Assembly: GCA_036386395.1 (NCBI GenBank)
Contig: DASVVU010000290.1
Span: forward strand, 1-9,714
From: JAJKJG01 sp036386395
GTDB lineage: Bacteria > Pseudomonadota > Alphaproteobacteria > Rhizobiales > Beijerinckiaceae
Reading direction: 5' to 3'
Length of the DNA stretch: 9,714 bases
The notes beneath the pieces were generated by a model that was not told the origin of the DNA, searched no databases, and worked only from the letters and a program-made list of their open reading frames with translations. The position numbers and the translations under genes were made by a program. Position 1 is the stretch's first letter. The number at the start of each line of letters is the position of its first letter. Positions 1-5,498 of the stretch are shown here, in pieces.

Positions 1-118
1 CGCGATGGCGCTCGGCTCACGGCTCTTCGACCGCTCGACCGACGAGGCCTACCGCCGCGCCGCCCTCGCCCTCTGCGCCGCCATCGCCCTCGCGACGATG
101 CCGTTCTGGCAGCGGTGA
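1..118 (+). CDS. TauE/SafE-type sulfite/anion exporter, C-terminal fragment
   Basis: Frame 2 is open from the window edge to TGA at 116-118 and encodes about 38 residues. They begin AMALGSRLFDRSTDEAYRRA, continue through a hydrophobic helix (ALALCAAIALATM) and end PFWQR. A GSRLFDR...YRR segment followed by a last transmembrane helix and a very short tail resembles the C-terminus of TauE/SafE (COG0730) permeases, which export sulfite, sulfonates or related anions across the inner membrane. Only the last helix is present, so the substrate cannot be judged. The 3' end overlaps the convergent HD-domain gene by about 100 bp. The family assignment rests on a short stretch and is moderate. Confidence 0.55.
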   Translation, partial: AMALGSRLFDRSTDEAYRRAALALCAAIALATMPFWQR

Positions 119-712
119 GGCGGCCGGACCGAGCTCCGCGAGCCGCGCGAGGTAGCGGGTCTCCACGCTCTCGATCGGCCAGGCGGTCAGATAGCCGTCG
201 ATCGTGGGCGGCAAGAGCAGCGGCCGCCCGAAGAATTTTTGCGCCTCCTCGCGGGAGAAGCCTGCAAGGCGTGTCGCCTCGTGGAAGGCCGCGACGTGGT
301 CGGCGCGCTTGAGAAGGCGCGTCCAGGCGGCCGGCCGCTCGGCGGGCAAGCCGAAGCGCAGGTGGATCGCCGCGGAAAGGCGCGCCTCGACGGCCTTGTA
401 CGATTCGCCGATCACCGCCTTGAACGGCGAGATCATGTCGCCGATCACGTACTCGGGCGCGTCGTGCAGGAGGATCGCGAGCCGTTGCCTCTGGTCGAGG
501 CCCGGCTCGATCTCCCCCGCCACCGCCTCGACGAGGAGCGAGTGCTGCGCGACCGAGAAGATGTAGGGTCCGACCGTCTGCCCGTTCCATCGCGCGACCC
601 GGGCGAGCCCATGGGCGATGTCCTCGATCTCGATGTCGAGCGGGGAGGGATCGAGCAGATCGAGCCGCCGCCCCGAGAGCATCCGCTGCCAGGCGCGGGG
701 GGACGGGCTCAT
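17..712 (-). CDS. HD-domain phosphohydrolase, YfbR-like
   Basis: The product is 231 residues from ATG at 712. It carries the metal-binding HD signature: SVAQHS (His57), LLHDAPEYVIGD (His83, Asp84, Glu87, Asp92) and KRADHVAAFHEATRL (Asp138). This order and the HD-x2-E-x4-D motif match YfbR-type 5'-deoxynucleotidases, so a soluble metal-dependent nucleotide phosphohydrolase is likely; the substrate is inferred. A GTG at 721 would add three residues and has the better ribosome site: GGAGG at 734-730 with 8-base spacing, lying in the arm of an inverted repeat. The last 34 or so codons are antisense to the exporter gene and read as low-complexity Gly/Glu/Arg sequence, so the C-terminal tail is probably not part of the fold. 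It lies downstream of tag on the same strand. Confidence 0.85.
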   Translation of the reverse strand: MSPSPRAWQRMLSGRRLDLLDPSPLDIEIEDIAHGLARVARWNGQTVGPYIFSVAQHSLLVEAVAGEIEPGLDQRQRLAILLHDAPEYVIGDMISPFKAVIGESYKAVEARLSAAIHLRFGLPAERPAAWTRLLKRADHVAAFHEATRLAGFSREEAQKFFGRPLLLPPTIDGYLTAWPIESVETRYLARLAELGPAASPLPERHRREGDGGAEGEGGAAVGLVGRAVEEP

Positions 713-726
713 AAGGCGCACTCGAA

Positions 727-783
727 TTCCCTCCCCCCGGAGGGGAGGGCCGACTCGGGCGAAGCCCGAGCGGGGTGGGGGGC
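727..783 (-). repeat. Palindromic repeat, long form, copy 1 (minus orientation)
   Basis: This copy reads on the minus strand as CCCCACCCCG, then the CTCGGGC-TTC-GCCCGAG hairpin, then TCGGCCCTCCCCTCC and its pairing arm. It is an almost exact inverted copy of 913-977; the two 64-base arms differ at only a handful of positions. Its outer end supplies the GGAGG upstream of the HD gene's alternative GTG start. Confidence 0.85.
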
Positions 784-824
784 ACAGGCATGAAGCGCGA
801 CGACCGGATGAGGGGCATCCCCTA

Positions 825-881
825 TCAGCCGCAGGGGCCAGGGCCGGACGAATCGCTCAAGGCCCTTGACCCTGCGGCTGA
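825..881. repeat. Imperfect 21-bp stem hairpin at the centre of a larger inverted repeat
   Basis: Bases 825-845 (TCAGCCGCAGGGGCCAGGGC plus C) pair with 861-881, with two mismatches, around a 15-base loop at 846-860. The hairpin sits between inverted repeat copies 1 and 2, so the whole of 727-977 can fold as one nested cruciform. It could be part of a MITE-like composite or a structured RNA; sequence alone does not decide. Confidence 0.75.
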
Positions 882-912
882 GGCGTAGCGCCTTCGGTTC
901 GACCGAGAGCCC

Positions 913-977
913 TATGCCCACGCCCCCCACCCCGCGCGGGCTTCGCCCGAGTCGGCCCTCCCCTCCCGGGGGAGGGA
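913..977 (+). repeat. Palindromic repeat, long form, copy 2 (plus orientation)
   Basis: It contains CCCCCCACCCCG, GCGGGC-TTC-GCCCG-type pairing, AGTCGGCCCTCCCCTCC and GGGGGAGGG. It is the inverted partner of 727-790. Together with the central hairpin it fills nearly all of the 277 bp between tag and the HD gene, ending about 22 bases from the tag stop codon. Confidence 0.85.
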
Positions 978-998
978 ACAGGGTGGCGCCTCCATCCA

Positions 999-1616
999 TC
1001 ACGGGAGGCGCTCGCCCAGGGCCTTCACCTCGGCGTGGCGGAAGCAGCCGGTGAGGTGGTCGTTGACCATGCCGACGGCCTGCATGAAGGCGTAGACGAT
1101 GGTCGGGCCGACGAAGTTGAAGCCCTCCGCCTTGAGGGCCTTCGAGATCGCCCGCGAGGTCTCGCTCTCGGGGACGATGTCGGCGCGGCTCTTGCGGTGG
1201 TTCTGCACCGGGCGCCCGCCGACGAAGTCCCAGAGGAAGCGGGCGAAGCCCTGCCGCTCCTGGATCCCGAGCCATGCGCGCGCGCTCGCGACCGCGCCCT
1301 CGATCTTCTGCCGGTTGCGGACGATGCCGGCGTCGAGCATCAAGGCCTCGACGTGCTCCGGCCCGAAAGCGGCGATCACCGCGGGGTCGAACCCCGCGAA
1401 GGCGCGCCGAAAATTCTCGCGCTTCCGCAGGATCGTGATCCAGGACAGGCCGGCCTGGAAGCCGTCGAGGATCAGCTTCTCGTAGAGCGCCCGGTCGTCG
1501 AACTCCGGCACGCCCCATTCCCGGTCGTGGTAGGCGACGTAGAGCTCGTCCGTGCCGGGCCACCAGCAGCGGCATTGCCCGTCGGGGTGCCGGATGAGTC
1601 CGTCCGTCTCCGTCAT
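999..1616 (-). CDS. tag: DNA-3-methyladenine glycosylase I
   Basis: The product is 205 residues, close to the family's usual 185-200. It removes 3-methyladenine from alkylated DNA, the first step of base-excision repair. Visible family features are YVAYHDREWGVPE near residues 26-38, FQAGLSWITILRKREN near 53-68, and a C-terminal VNDHLTGC. The structural zinc site is complete: Cys17, His30, His187 and Cys191 match Cys4, His17, His175 and Cys179 of the E. coli enzyme. Tyr29 and Trp59 match the base-pocket Tyr16 and Trp46, but the pocket Glu38 is Asp51 here (ILDGFQAGLSW). The ATG at 1616 overlaps the ygfZ stop as ATGA (1613-1616), so translation is probably coupled. The longer upstream reading frame overlaps ygfZ and is rejected as the start. 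Confidence 0.95.
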   Translation of the reverse strand: MTETDGLIRHPDGQCRCWWPGTDELYVAYHDREWGVPEFDDRALYEKLILDGFQAGLSWITILRKRENFRRAFAGFDPAVIAAFGPEHVEALMLDAGIVRNRQKIEGAVASARAWLGIQERQGFARFLWDFVGGRPVQNHRKSRADIVPESETSRAISKALKAEGFNFVGPTIVYAFMQAVGMVNDHLTGCFRHAEVKALGERLP

Positions 1617-2557
1617 GCGGCCGGTGTAGCGGCCTCGCCCGGGAAGGGGAAGCCGATCCACGCCGGCTTCTCGATCCGCACAGGCAGGCCGCCGGCCCGG
1701 ATGGTCTCGCCGGCGGCAAGCGCGTCGGCGGCGCGGTCGAGGCGGATCAGGACGAGGCCGCGCCCGGCAGCGCCCGTGCCGGCCTTGCCGAGGGCGCGGG
1801 CGCCCGCCGTCACCTCGGACCACGGCTCGGCCGCGAAGCCGTCCTCGTAGACCACCGGCACGATGCGGGTGCGGGCCGTGCCGCGGTGCTGCATGCGCGA
1901 GACCACCTCCTGGCCGACGTAGCAGCCCTTGTCGAAGTCGACCCCGTGGAGCTGGTCCATCAGGGCCTCGTGCGGGAAGGTGTCGTTGAACAGGAAGTCC
2001 TTGCCGCCCTCCGGCACGCCGAGGGCGATGCGGTGGGCGTGGTAGGCGCGGTCTCCTAGCGCCGGGCTTCCCCCCTCACCCGCTCGGCCTTTGGCCGAGT
2101 CGGCCTCTCCCTCCGGGGGAGAGGCAAAAGCGGCCGCGTCCTGCGCCGCCACGATGGCGCGCCAGCCGAGCGCCGGTAGGCGCGGGTCGTCGGCGACGAG
2201 GCCGATCTCGTCGCCGGGGCGCGGGGCGCTGCCCCAGCCGGCGACGACCGCGAGGCTGTCCGAGAGGTCCTCGACCGCGACCTTCGCACGCAGCTTGTAG
2301 AAGCCGAGCCGCTTCGCGAGGTCCGGCGCCATGAACCTGAGGCAGTCGAGGTAGAACCCGCCGCCGTCCTCCGTCGGCGCCTCGAAGACGACGAAGTCAA
2401 AGAGAATCTTGCCCTGCGGCATCAAGAGCGCGCCGAAGCGCGGCGTCTCGGGCGTGACCTTCTCCATGTCGCAGGTGAGGAGCCCGTCGAGGAACGTCTT
2501 GGCGTCCTCGCCGGCGACGCGCACCACGCCGCGGTCCGTGAGATGAGCTGTCGCCAT
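1613..2557 (-). CDS. ygfZ: YgfZ/GcvT-domain folate-binding protein with an in-frame repeat insertion
   Basis: The product is 314 residues. It has the hallmark KGCYVGQEVVSRMQHRG at 210-226, with the conserved Cys212, and GcvT-like segments upstream such as FLDGLLTCDME and GALLMPQGKILFDF. YgfZ proteins bind tetrahydrofolate and support assembly or repair of certain Fe-S enzymes in the cytosol. ATG at 2557 is preceded by GGAG at 2568-2565 with 7-base spacing. Residues of roughly 146-165 are low complexity (Ser, Pro, Glu, Gly, Ala, Lys, Arg) and correspond to a copy of the dispersed palindromic repeat at 2073-2125. The frame is kept, since KGCYVGQE follows downstream, so the protein is probably functional with a surface loop insertion. 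The gene is divergent from dihydroorotase and overlaps tag by 4 bp. Confidence 0.93.
   Translation of the reverse strand: MATAHLTDRGVVRVAGEDAKTFLDGLLTCDMEKVTPETPRFGALLMPQGKILFDFVVFEAPTEDGGGFYLDCLRFMAPDLAKRLGFYKLRAKVAVEDLSDSLAVVAGWGSAPRPGDEIGLVADDPRLPALGWRAIVAAQDAAAFASPPEGEADSAKGRAGEGGSPALGDRAYHAHRIALGVPEGGKDFLFNDTFPHEALMDQLHGVDFDKGCYVGQEVVSRMQHRGTARTRIVPVVYEDGFAAEPWSEVTAGARALGKAGTGAAGRGLVLIRLDRAADALAAGETIRAGGLPVRIEKPAWIGFPFPGEAATPAA
2073..2125 (+). repeat. Palindromic repeat, long form, copy 3, inside the ygfZ coding sequence
   Basis: CCCTCACC at 2073-2080 is followed by a hairpin CTCGGCC-TTT-GGCCGAG at 2083-2099 and a second hairpin CCTCTCCC (2104-2111) with GGGAGAGG (2117-2124). The same two-hairpin layout is found in the intergenic copy at 4443-4496. 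It is translated on the minus strand as part of YgfZ. Confidence 0.9.
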
Positions 2558-2617
2558 CCGCTTGCTCCGCTTCGAGCTGTGACATATGCGGCGCGGGCGA
2601 GCCCCTCAAGGTGGACC
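2558..2617. promoter_or_regulatory. Divergent intergenic region between ygfZ and dihydroorotase
   Basis: These 60 bases must carry the translation signals, and probably promoters, of both divergent genes. AAGG at 2608-2611 is a reasonable Shine-Dalgarno for dihydroorotase (6 bases before ATG 2618), and GGAG on the minus strand at 2568-2565 serves ygfZ. I see no convincing -35/-10 pair; promoters may extend into the coding regions. Confidence 0.4.
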
Positions 2618-3946
2618 ATGCCCCAGACCTTCGACCTCCTCCTCAAGGGCGGCACCGTCGTGAACCACGACGGGCGGGGCGTGCGCGACGTCGGCGTCAC
2701 GGCCGGGAGAATCGCGGCGATCGGCGACCTCGCCTCCGCCTCCGCCGGGCGGACCCTCGACTGCACGGGCCTCCACGTCCTCCCCGGCGTGATCGACACG
2801 CAGGTCCACTTCCGCGAGCCCGGGCTCGAGCACAAGGAGGACCTCGAGTCGGGCTCCCGCGCCGCCGTCATGGGCGGGGTGACGGCCGTGTTCGAGATGC
2901 CGAACACCGATCCGCAGACCACGACCCCGGAGGCGCTCGCCGACAAGGTGCGCCGCGGGCGCCACCGCATGCACTGCGACTTCGCCTTCTGGGTCGGCGG
3001 CACGCACGAGAACGCGCATACGGTCGCGGAGCTCGAGCGCCTGCCGGCGGCGGCCGGGATCAAGGTGTTCATGGGCTCGTCCACGGGCTCGCTCCTCGTC
3101 GACGACGACGCCGGCGTCGCCGAGATCCTCAAGCGCACCCGCCGCCGCGCCGCCTTCCATTCCGAGGACGAGGCGCTCTTGCGCGAGCGCCGCCCCTTGC
3201 GCGTCGAGGGCGACCCGCGCTCGCACCCGGTCTGGCGCTCGGCCGAGGTGGCGCTGAGGTGCACCGAGCGCCTCGTGCGCATCGCCCGCGAGACCGGCGC
3301 GCGCATCCACGTCCTCCACGTCACCACCGCCGATGAGATGGAGTTCCTGGCCGGCCACAAGGACGTGGCCTCCGTCGAGGTCACGCCGCATCACCTCACC
3401 CTCGTGGCGCCCGACTGCTACGAGCGCCTCGGCACGCTCGCCCAGATGAACCCGCCGGTGCGCGACGCGCATCACCGGGCCGGCGTGTGGCGGGGCGTCG
3501 AGCAGGGCGTCGCCGACATCCTCGGCTCCGACCACGCGCCGCACACGCAGGAGGAGAAGGACAAGACCTATCCCAACACCCCCTCGGGGATGACGGGCGT
3601 CCAGACCCTGGTGCCGATCATGCTCGACCACGTGAACGCCGGGCGCCTCACCCTCGAGCGCTTCGTCGACATGACGAGCGCCGGCCCGAAGCGCCTGTTC
3701 GGCATCGCCCGCAAGGGCCGCATCGCTGCGGGTTACGACGCCGACTTCACGGTCGTCGACCTCAAGCGCCGCGAGATCATCACGAACGCCTGGATCGCCT
3801 CGAAATCCAACTGGACGCCGTACGACGGCGTCGCCGTCACCGGCTGGCCGGTCGGCACCCTGGTTCGCGGCAACGTGGTGATGTGGGAGGGGGAGCTCAC
3901 GGCACCGTCGCAGGGCGAGGCGGTGCGGTTCGAGGAGGCGCTGTGA
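2618..3946 (+). CDS. pyrC: Dihydroorotase (class I amidohydrolase, TQVHFREPG subgroup)
   Basis: The product is 442 residues, the usual size for class I dihydroorotase, which interconverts carbamoyl-aspartate and dihydroorotate in pyrimidine synthesis. Amidohydrolase landmarks are PGVIDTQVHFREPG (55-69), EMPNT (93-97), the candidate carboxylated Lys149 in GIKVFMGSSTG, His181 in FHSEDE, HVLHVTT (231-237), and GSDHAPH with Asp305. The first histidine of the classic HxH metal motif is Gln62 here; His64 is kept. This is a recognised variation in one dihydroorotase subgroup, but it leaves room for a related ring-opening amidase role. ATG at 2618 fits the family N-terminus (FDLLLKGGTVV) and has AAGG 6 bases upstream; the longer frame from 2543 would overlap ygfZ. 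It is followed within 2 bases by a hairpin repeat. I use pyrC in the broad annotation sense. Confidence 0.88.
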   Translation: MPQTFDLLLKGGTVVNHDGRGVRDVGVTAGRIAAIGDLASASAGRTLDCTGLHVLPGVIDTQVHFREPGLEHKEDLESGSRAAVMGGVTAVFEMPNTDPQTTTPEALADKVRRGRHRMHCDFAFWVGGTHENAHTVAELERLPAAAGIKVFMGSSTGSLLVDDDAGVAEILKRTRRRAAFHSEDEALLRERRPLRVEGDPRSHPVWRSAEVALRCTERLVRIARETGARIHVLHVTTADEMEFLAGHKDVASVEVTPHHLTLVAPDCYERLGTLAQMNPPVRDAHHRAGVWRGVEQGVADILGSDHAPHTQEEKDKTYPNTPSGMTGVQTLVPIMLDHVNAGRLTLERFVDMTSAGPKRLFGIARKGRIAAGYDADFTVVDLKRREIITNAWIASKSNWTPYDGVAVTGWPVGTLVRGNVVMWEGELTAPSQGEAVRFEEAL

Positions 3947-3948
3947 CT

Positions 3949-3986
3949 CCCTCTCCCGCTTGCGGGAGAGGGTCGGGGTGAAGGGG
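3949..3986 (-). repeat. Palindromic repeat, short form, copy 4 (minus orientation)
   Basis: CCCTCTCCCGC at 3949-3959 pairs perfectly with GCGGGAGAGGG at 3962-3972 around a 2-base loop, followed by TCGGGGTGAAGGGG. It starts 2 bases after the dihydroorotase stop. It has no T-tract, so a classical intrinsic terminator is not shown, but a strong hairpin between convergent genes may block or stabilise 3' ends. Confidence 0.88.
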
Positions 3987-3993
3987 AAGTGAG

Positions 3994-4053
3994 CCCTCAC
4001 CCGGTCGGCGCTGCCGCGCCGACTCGACCTCTCCCGTTTCACGGGAGAGGTGA
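3994..4053 (+). repeat. Palindromic repeat, long form (GGTC variant), copy 5
   Basis: CCCTCACCCGG is followed by hairpin TCGGCGC-TGCC-GCGCCGA at 4005-4022 and by CCTCTCCCGT (4028-4037) pairing perfectly with ACGGGAGAGG (4041-4050). It ends one base before the stop codon of the convergent small gene. With copy 4 it puts three hairpins between the two convergent stops. Confidence 0.88.
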
Positions 4054-4054
4054 A

Positions 4055-4312
4055 TCAGTGCCGCGGCCCGGTCGAGAATCCCCCGGTGCGGATCTTCTCC
4101 GGAAAACCCTCGGCGTAGCGCGCGGTCGCTTCCTCGCCGTAGGTCGCGACGAGCTCCTGGAAGGCGGCGAAGAGGGCCGCCTGGGCCATGCAGTCGCCGT
4201 CGAGGCCGTCGAGCTGGGCTTCGACGAAGGCTTCCACCACGTAGGTGAGCGCGGCGCGCTTTTCGGCGGTCGCGTCCTGGAGGTTGGCCGGGAAGGCGTC
4301 TTCGGCGGTCAT
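4055..4312 (-). CDS. Conserved-looking small protein of unknown function
   Basis: The product is 85 residues from ATG at 4312; an upstream extension to 4348 runs into the regulatory palindrome and is not favoured. It has no signal peptide or membrane segment. The sequence reads as a small acidic helical protein, with runs such as EKRAALTYVVEAFVEAQLDG and QAALFAAFQELVATYG, one Cys (in DGDCMAQ) and a basic C-terminal tail ending in GPRH. I do not recognise a named family; similar small proteins occur in Hyphomicrobiales by recollection only. A possible promoter and a 15-bp palindrome lie upstream at 4347-4399. It converges on dihydroorotase. Confidence 0.65.
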   Translation of the reverse strand: MTAEDAFPANLQDATAEKRAALTYVVEAFVEAQLDGLDGDCMAQAALFAAFQELVATYGEEATARYAEGFPEKIRTGGFSTGPRH

Positions 4313-4346
4313 GCGCGTCCGTTGCCGCAGGGAGCGGCCGGTTTCC

Positions 4347-4361
4347 AAGTTCCTGGAACTT
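4347..4361. promoter_or_regulatory. 15-bp perfect palindrome, possible operator
   Basis: AAGTTCC-T-GGAACTT is a perfect inverted repeat of 7 bp around one base, in an AT-richer patch of an otherwise very GC-rich region. It lies 35 bases upstream of the start of the 85-residue gene and just downstream of a candidate -10. That geometry fits a repressor operator. The regulator is unknown. Confidence 0.35.
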
Positions 4362-4370
4362 AGTAAGAAG

Positions 4371-4399
4371 AATTAACGCCCGCCACAGCCGCCTTGCAA
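4371..4399 (-). promoter_or_regulatory. Candidate sigma-70-type promoter for the 85-residue gene
   Basis: On the minus strand, TTGCAA (4399-4394), a 17-base spacer and TTAATT (4376-4371) resemble a -35/-10 pair (4 of 6 and 3 of 6 matches to consensus). Transcription would start near 4364, about 50 bases before ATG 4312, and would run straight into the AAGTTCCTGGAACTT palindrome. The match is moderate, and supported mainly by spacing and local AT content. Confidence 0.3.
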
Positions 4400-4442
4400 A
4401 GAGGTTAACGCGACCTCGGGCTTTTGGCGGATTCGCCGGACG

Positions 4443-4496
4443 CCCTCACCCGCTCGGGCCTTCGGCCCGAGTCGGCCTCTCCCGCCAGGGGAGAGG
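4443..4496 (+). repeat. Palindromic repeat, long form, copy 6
   Basis: CCCTCACCC is followed by hairpin CTCGGGCC-TTC-GGCCCGAG at 4453-4471 and by CCTCTCCC (4476-4483) with GGGAGAGG (4489-4496). It is the cleanest example of the two-hairpin layout. Its last base is immediately next to the TAG stop codon (4499-4497) of the DUF2385 gene. Confidence 0.9.
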
Positions 4497-4943
4497 CTAG
4501 CCGCCGAAGCGCCCCGCGATGCCGCGCGACAGGGTCTCGCCTTCCTTGAGGTAGCGGGCGGTCGCCTCGGCGGCCGAGTCCGTGCAGATGCGGTAAGTGA
4601 CGGCGAAGCCGCGGTAGCCGCGGTTGTAGGCGCCGGCGAGGCGCTCCTTGCGGCCGGGGGTCGTGCCCTCGGCCTCCATGAGCGCCTGCATGCGGCGCGG
4701 CCATTCGGGCGCGTCCTGGGCGGCGCAGAGCGAGCGCAGGAAAGCAAGCGACCCCATCACCTCGGCGAGCCTGAGAAGCTCCTTCTCGTAGGGCGGGGGA
4801 GGGGGCTCGGCCTGAGGCTGGGCGGGCTGCTGCGGAGCGGGCGCCGGAGCTGGGGTCCCGCGCTGCCCGCCGCGGCCTTGCTGGGCCTCGGCGGTCCCGG
4901 CGAGCGCGACGGCAAGCGCCGCGACGAGCGCGAGGCGGGTCAT
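4497..4943 (-). CDS. TIGR02301/DUF2385 family secreted protein
   Basis: The product is 148 residues. A signal peptide (MTRLALVAALAVALAGTAEA, cleavage after about residue 20) is followed by a Gln/Pro/Ala-rich linker (21-51) with five consecutive prolines. A compact helical domain then runs from Tyr52 to the end and has two cysteines, Cys73 (RSLC) and Cys120 (YRIC), that could form a disulfide. The domain, with RLAEVMGSLAFLRSLC and NRGYRGFAVTYRIC, matches my recollection of the alphaproteobacterial TIGR02301/DUF2385 family, whose function is unknown. Location is probably periplasmic. Its ATG overlaps the NUDIX stop as ATGA (4940-4943), so the two are likely co-translated. Confidence 0.85.
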   Translation of the reverse strand: MTRLALVAALAVALAGTAEAQQGRGGQRGTPAPAPAPQQPAQPQAEPPPPPYEKELLRLAEVMGSLAFLRSLCAAQDAPEWPRRMQALMEAEGTTPGRKERLAGAYNRGYRGFAVTYRICTDSAAEATARYLKEGETLSRGIAGRFGG

Positions 4944-5383
4944 GCGGCGGCCTCGGCAAGCGCCAGGGCCTTGCGAACGACGGCGGCAAGGCGCGGCGTC
5001 GTGCGGAAATTCGCGATCTCGTCCTCCCGCACCCAGGCCACGTCCGCCGCCTCCAGCCCGACCTGCGGCTCCCCGGCGCGCCAGCGGGCGGCGTGGGCGC
5101 AGATCACGAAGTGGAGCCTTACACGGCCGTCCGCGTCCCGTTCAACGACCTCGACGTGGTCGACGAAGCCGATGAGGTCGGCCTCGACTCCCACCTCCTC
5201 GTGGAGTTCCCTGAGCGCCGCCTCGGAAAGCGTCTCGCCGGGCTCCACGAGCCCGCCGGGCAGGCTGTAGAGCCGCTCCATGGGCGGGCGCCCCCGCGCC
5301 GCGATGAGGACGCGCCCGTCCCGCACCACGGCAACCGAGGCCGCGAGGAAGGGACGCGCGGGGTAAAGGCGATCCGGGTTCAC
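4940..5383 (-). CDS. NUDIX hydrolase
   Basis: The product is 147 residues. It has a full Nudix box at 44-66 (G-x5-E-x7-R-E-L-x-E-E-x-G-V) with metal-ligand residues Glu59, Glu62 and Glu63, preceded by RPFLAASVAVVRDG and RLYSLPGG. Such enzymes cleave nucleoside diphosphates linked to another group, as in ADP-ribose or oxidised nucleotides; the substrate cannot be told here. I chose GTG at 5383 because RPFLAASVAV fits the usual N-terminus and no other ATG, GTG or TTG lies nearby before the fold starts. Its first two bases belong to the end of a long hairpin element (5382-5488), so the leader is entirely repeat sequence, with only a weak GGGG as ribosome site. It sits downstream of the VCBS gene and overlaps DUF2385 by 4 bp. 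Confidence 0.9.
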   Translation of the reverse strand: MNPDRLYPARPFLAASVAVVRDGRVLIAARGRPPMERLYSLPGGLVEPGETLSEAALRELHEEVGVEADLIGFVDHVEVVERDADGRVRLHFVICAHAARWRAGEPQVGLEAADVAWVREDEIANFRTTPRLAAVVRKALALAEAAA

Positions 5384-5488
5384 TGTCGTCCCCGGCGAGC
5401 CGAAGCGGCGCGCAGGCGAGGGAAGGGGACCCAAGCGCCGCCGGGGTCTGGATCCTCTTCCCTCGCTTCGCTCGCCGGGGACGACAGT
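5382..5488. repeat. Long hairpin element between the VCBS and NUDIX genes
   Basis: The 19-base outer arm ACTGTCGTCCCCGGCGAGC at 5382-5400 is exactly repeated in inverted orientation at the right end (to 5488). An inner pair, GCGAGGGAAGGGGACCC against its near-complement GGATCCTCTTCCCTCGC, continues the stem. The left arm has about 12 extra bases. Elements starting GTCGTCCCCGGCGA are common between genes in this bacterial group, by recollection. It fills almost the whole 115-base gap within a minus-strand gene group. Confidence 0.8.
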
Positions 5489-5498
5489 AGGATGTGTC

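Noticed and set aside
1035..4042. Long open frames antisense to or overlapping tag, ygfZ and dihydroorotase (for example 1035-1850 plus, 2606-4042 minus, 2422-3384 minus)
   Set aside because: They are Arg/Ala/Gly-rich shadows of a very GC-rich genome and show no domain, while the opposite frames carry clear family motifs.
4355..4359. GGAAC as the -35 of an EcfG general-stress promoter
   Set aside because: No CGTT or GTT lies at the required 16-19 base spacing on either strand; the bases are better explained as half of the palindrome.
4347..4361. LexA (SOS) box
   Set aside because: The alphaproteobacterial site is a direct repeat GTTC-N7-GTTC; this is an inverted repeat GTTC-N3-GAAC, so a match is not supported.
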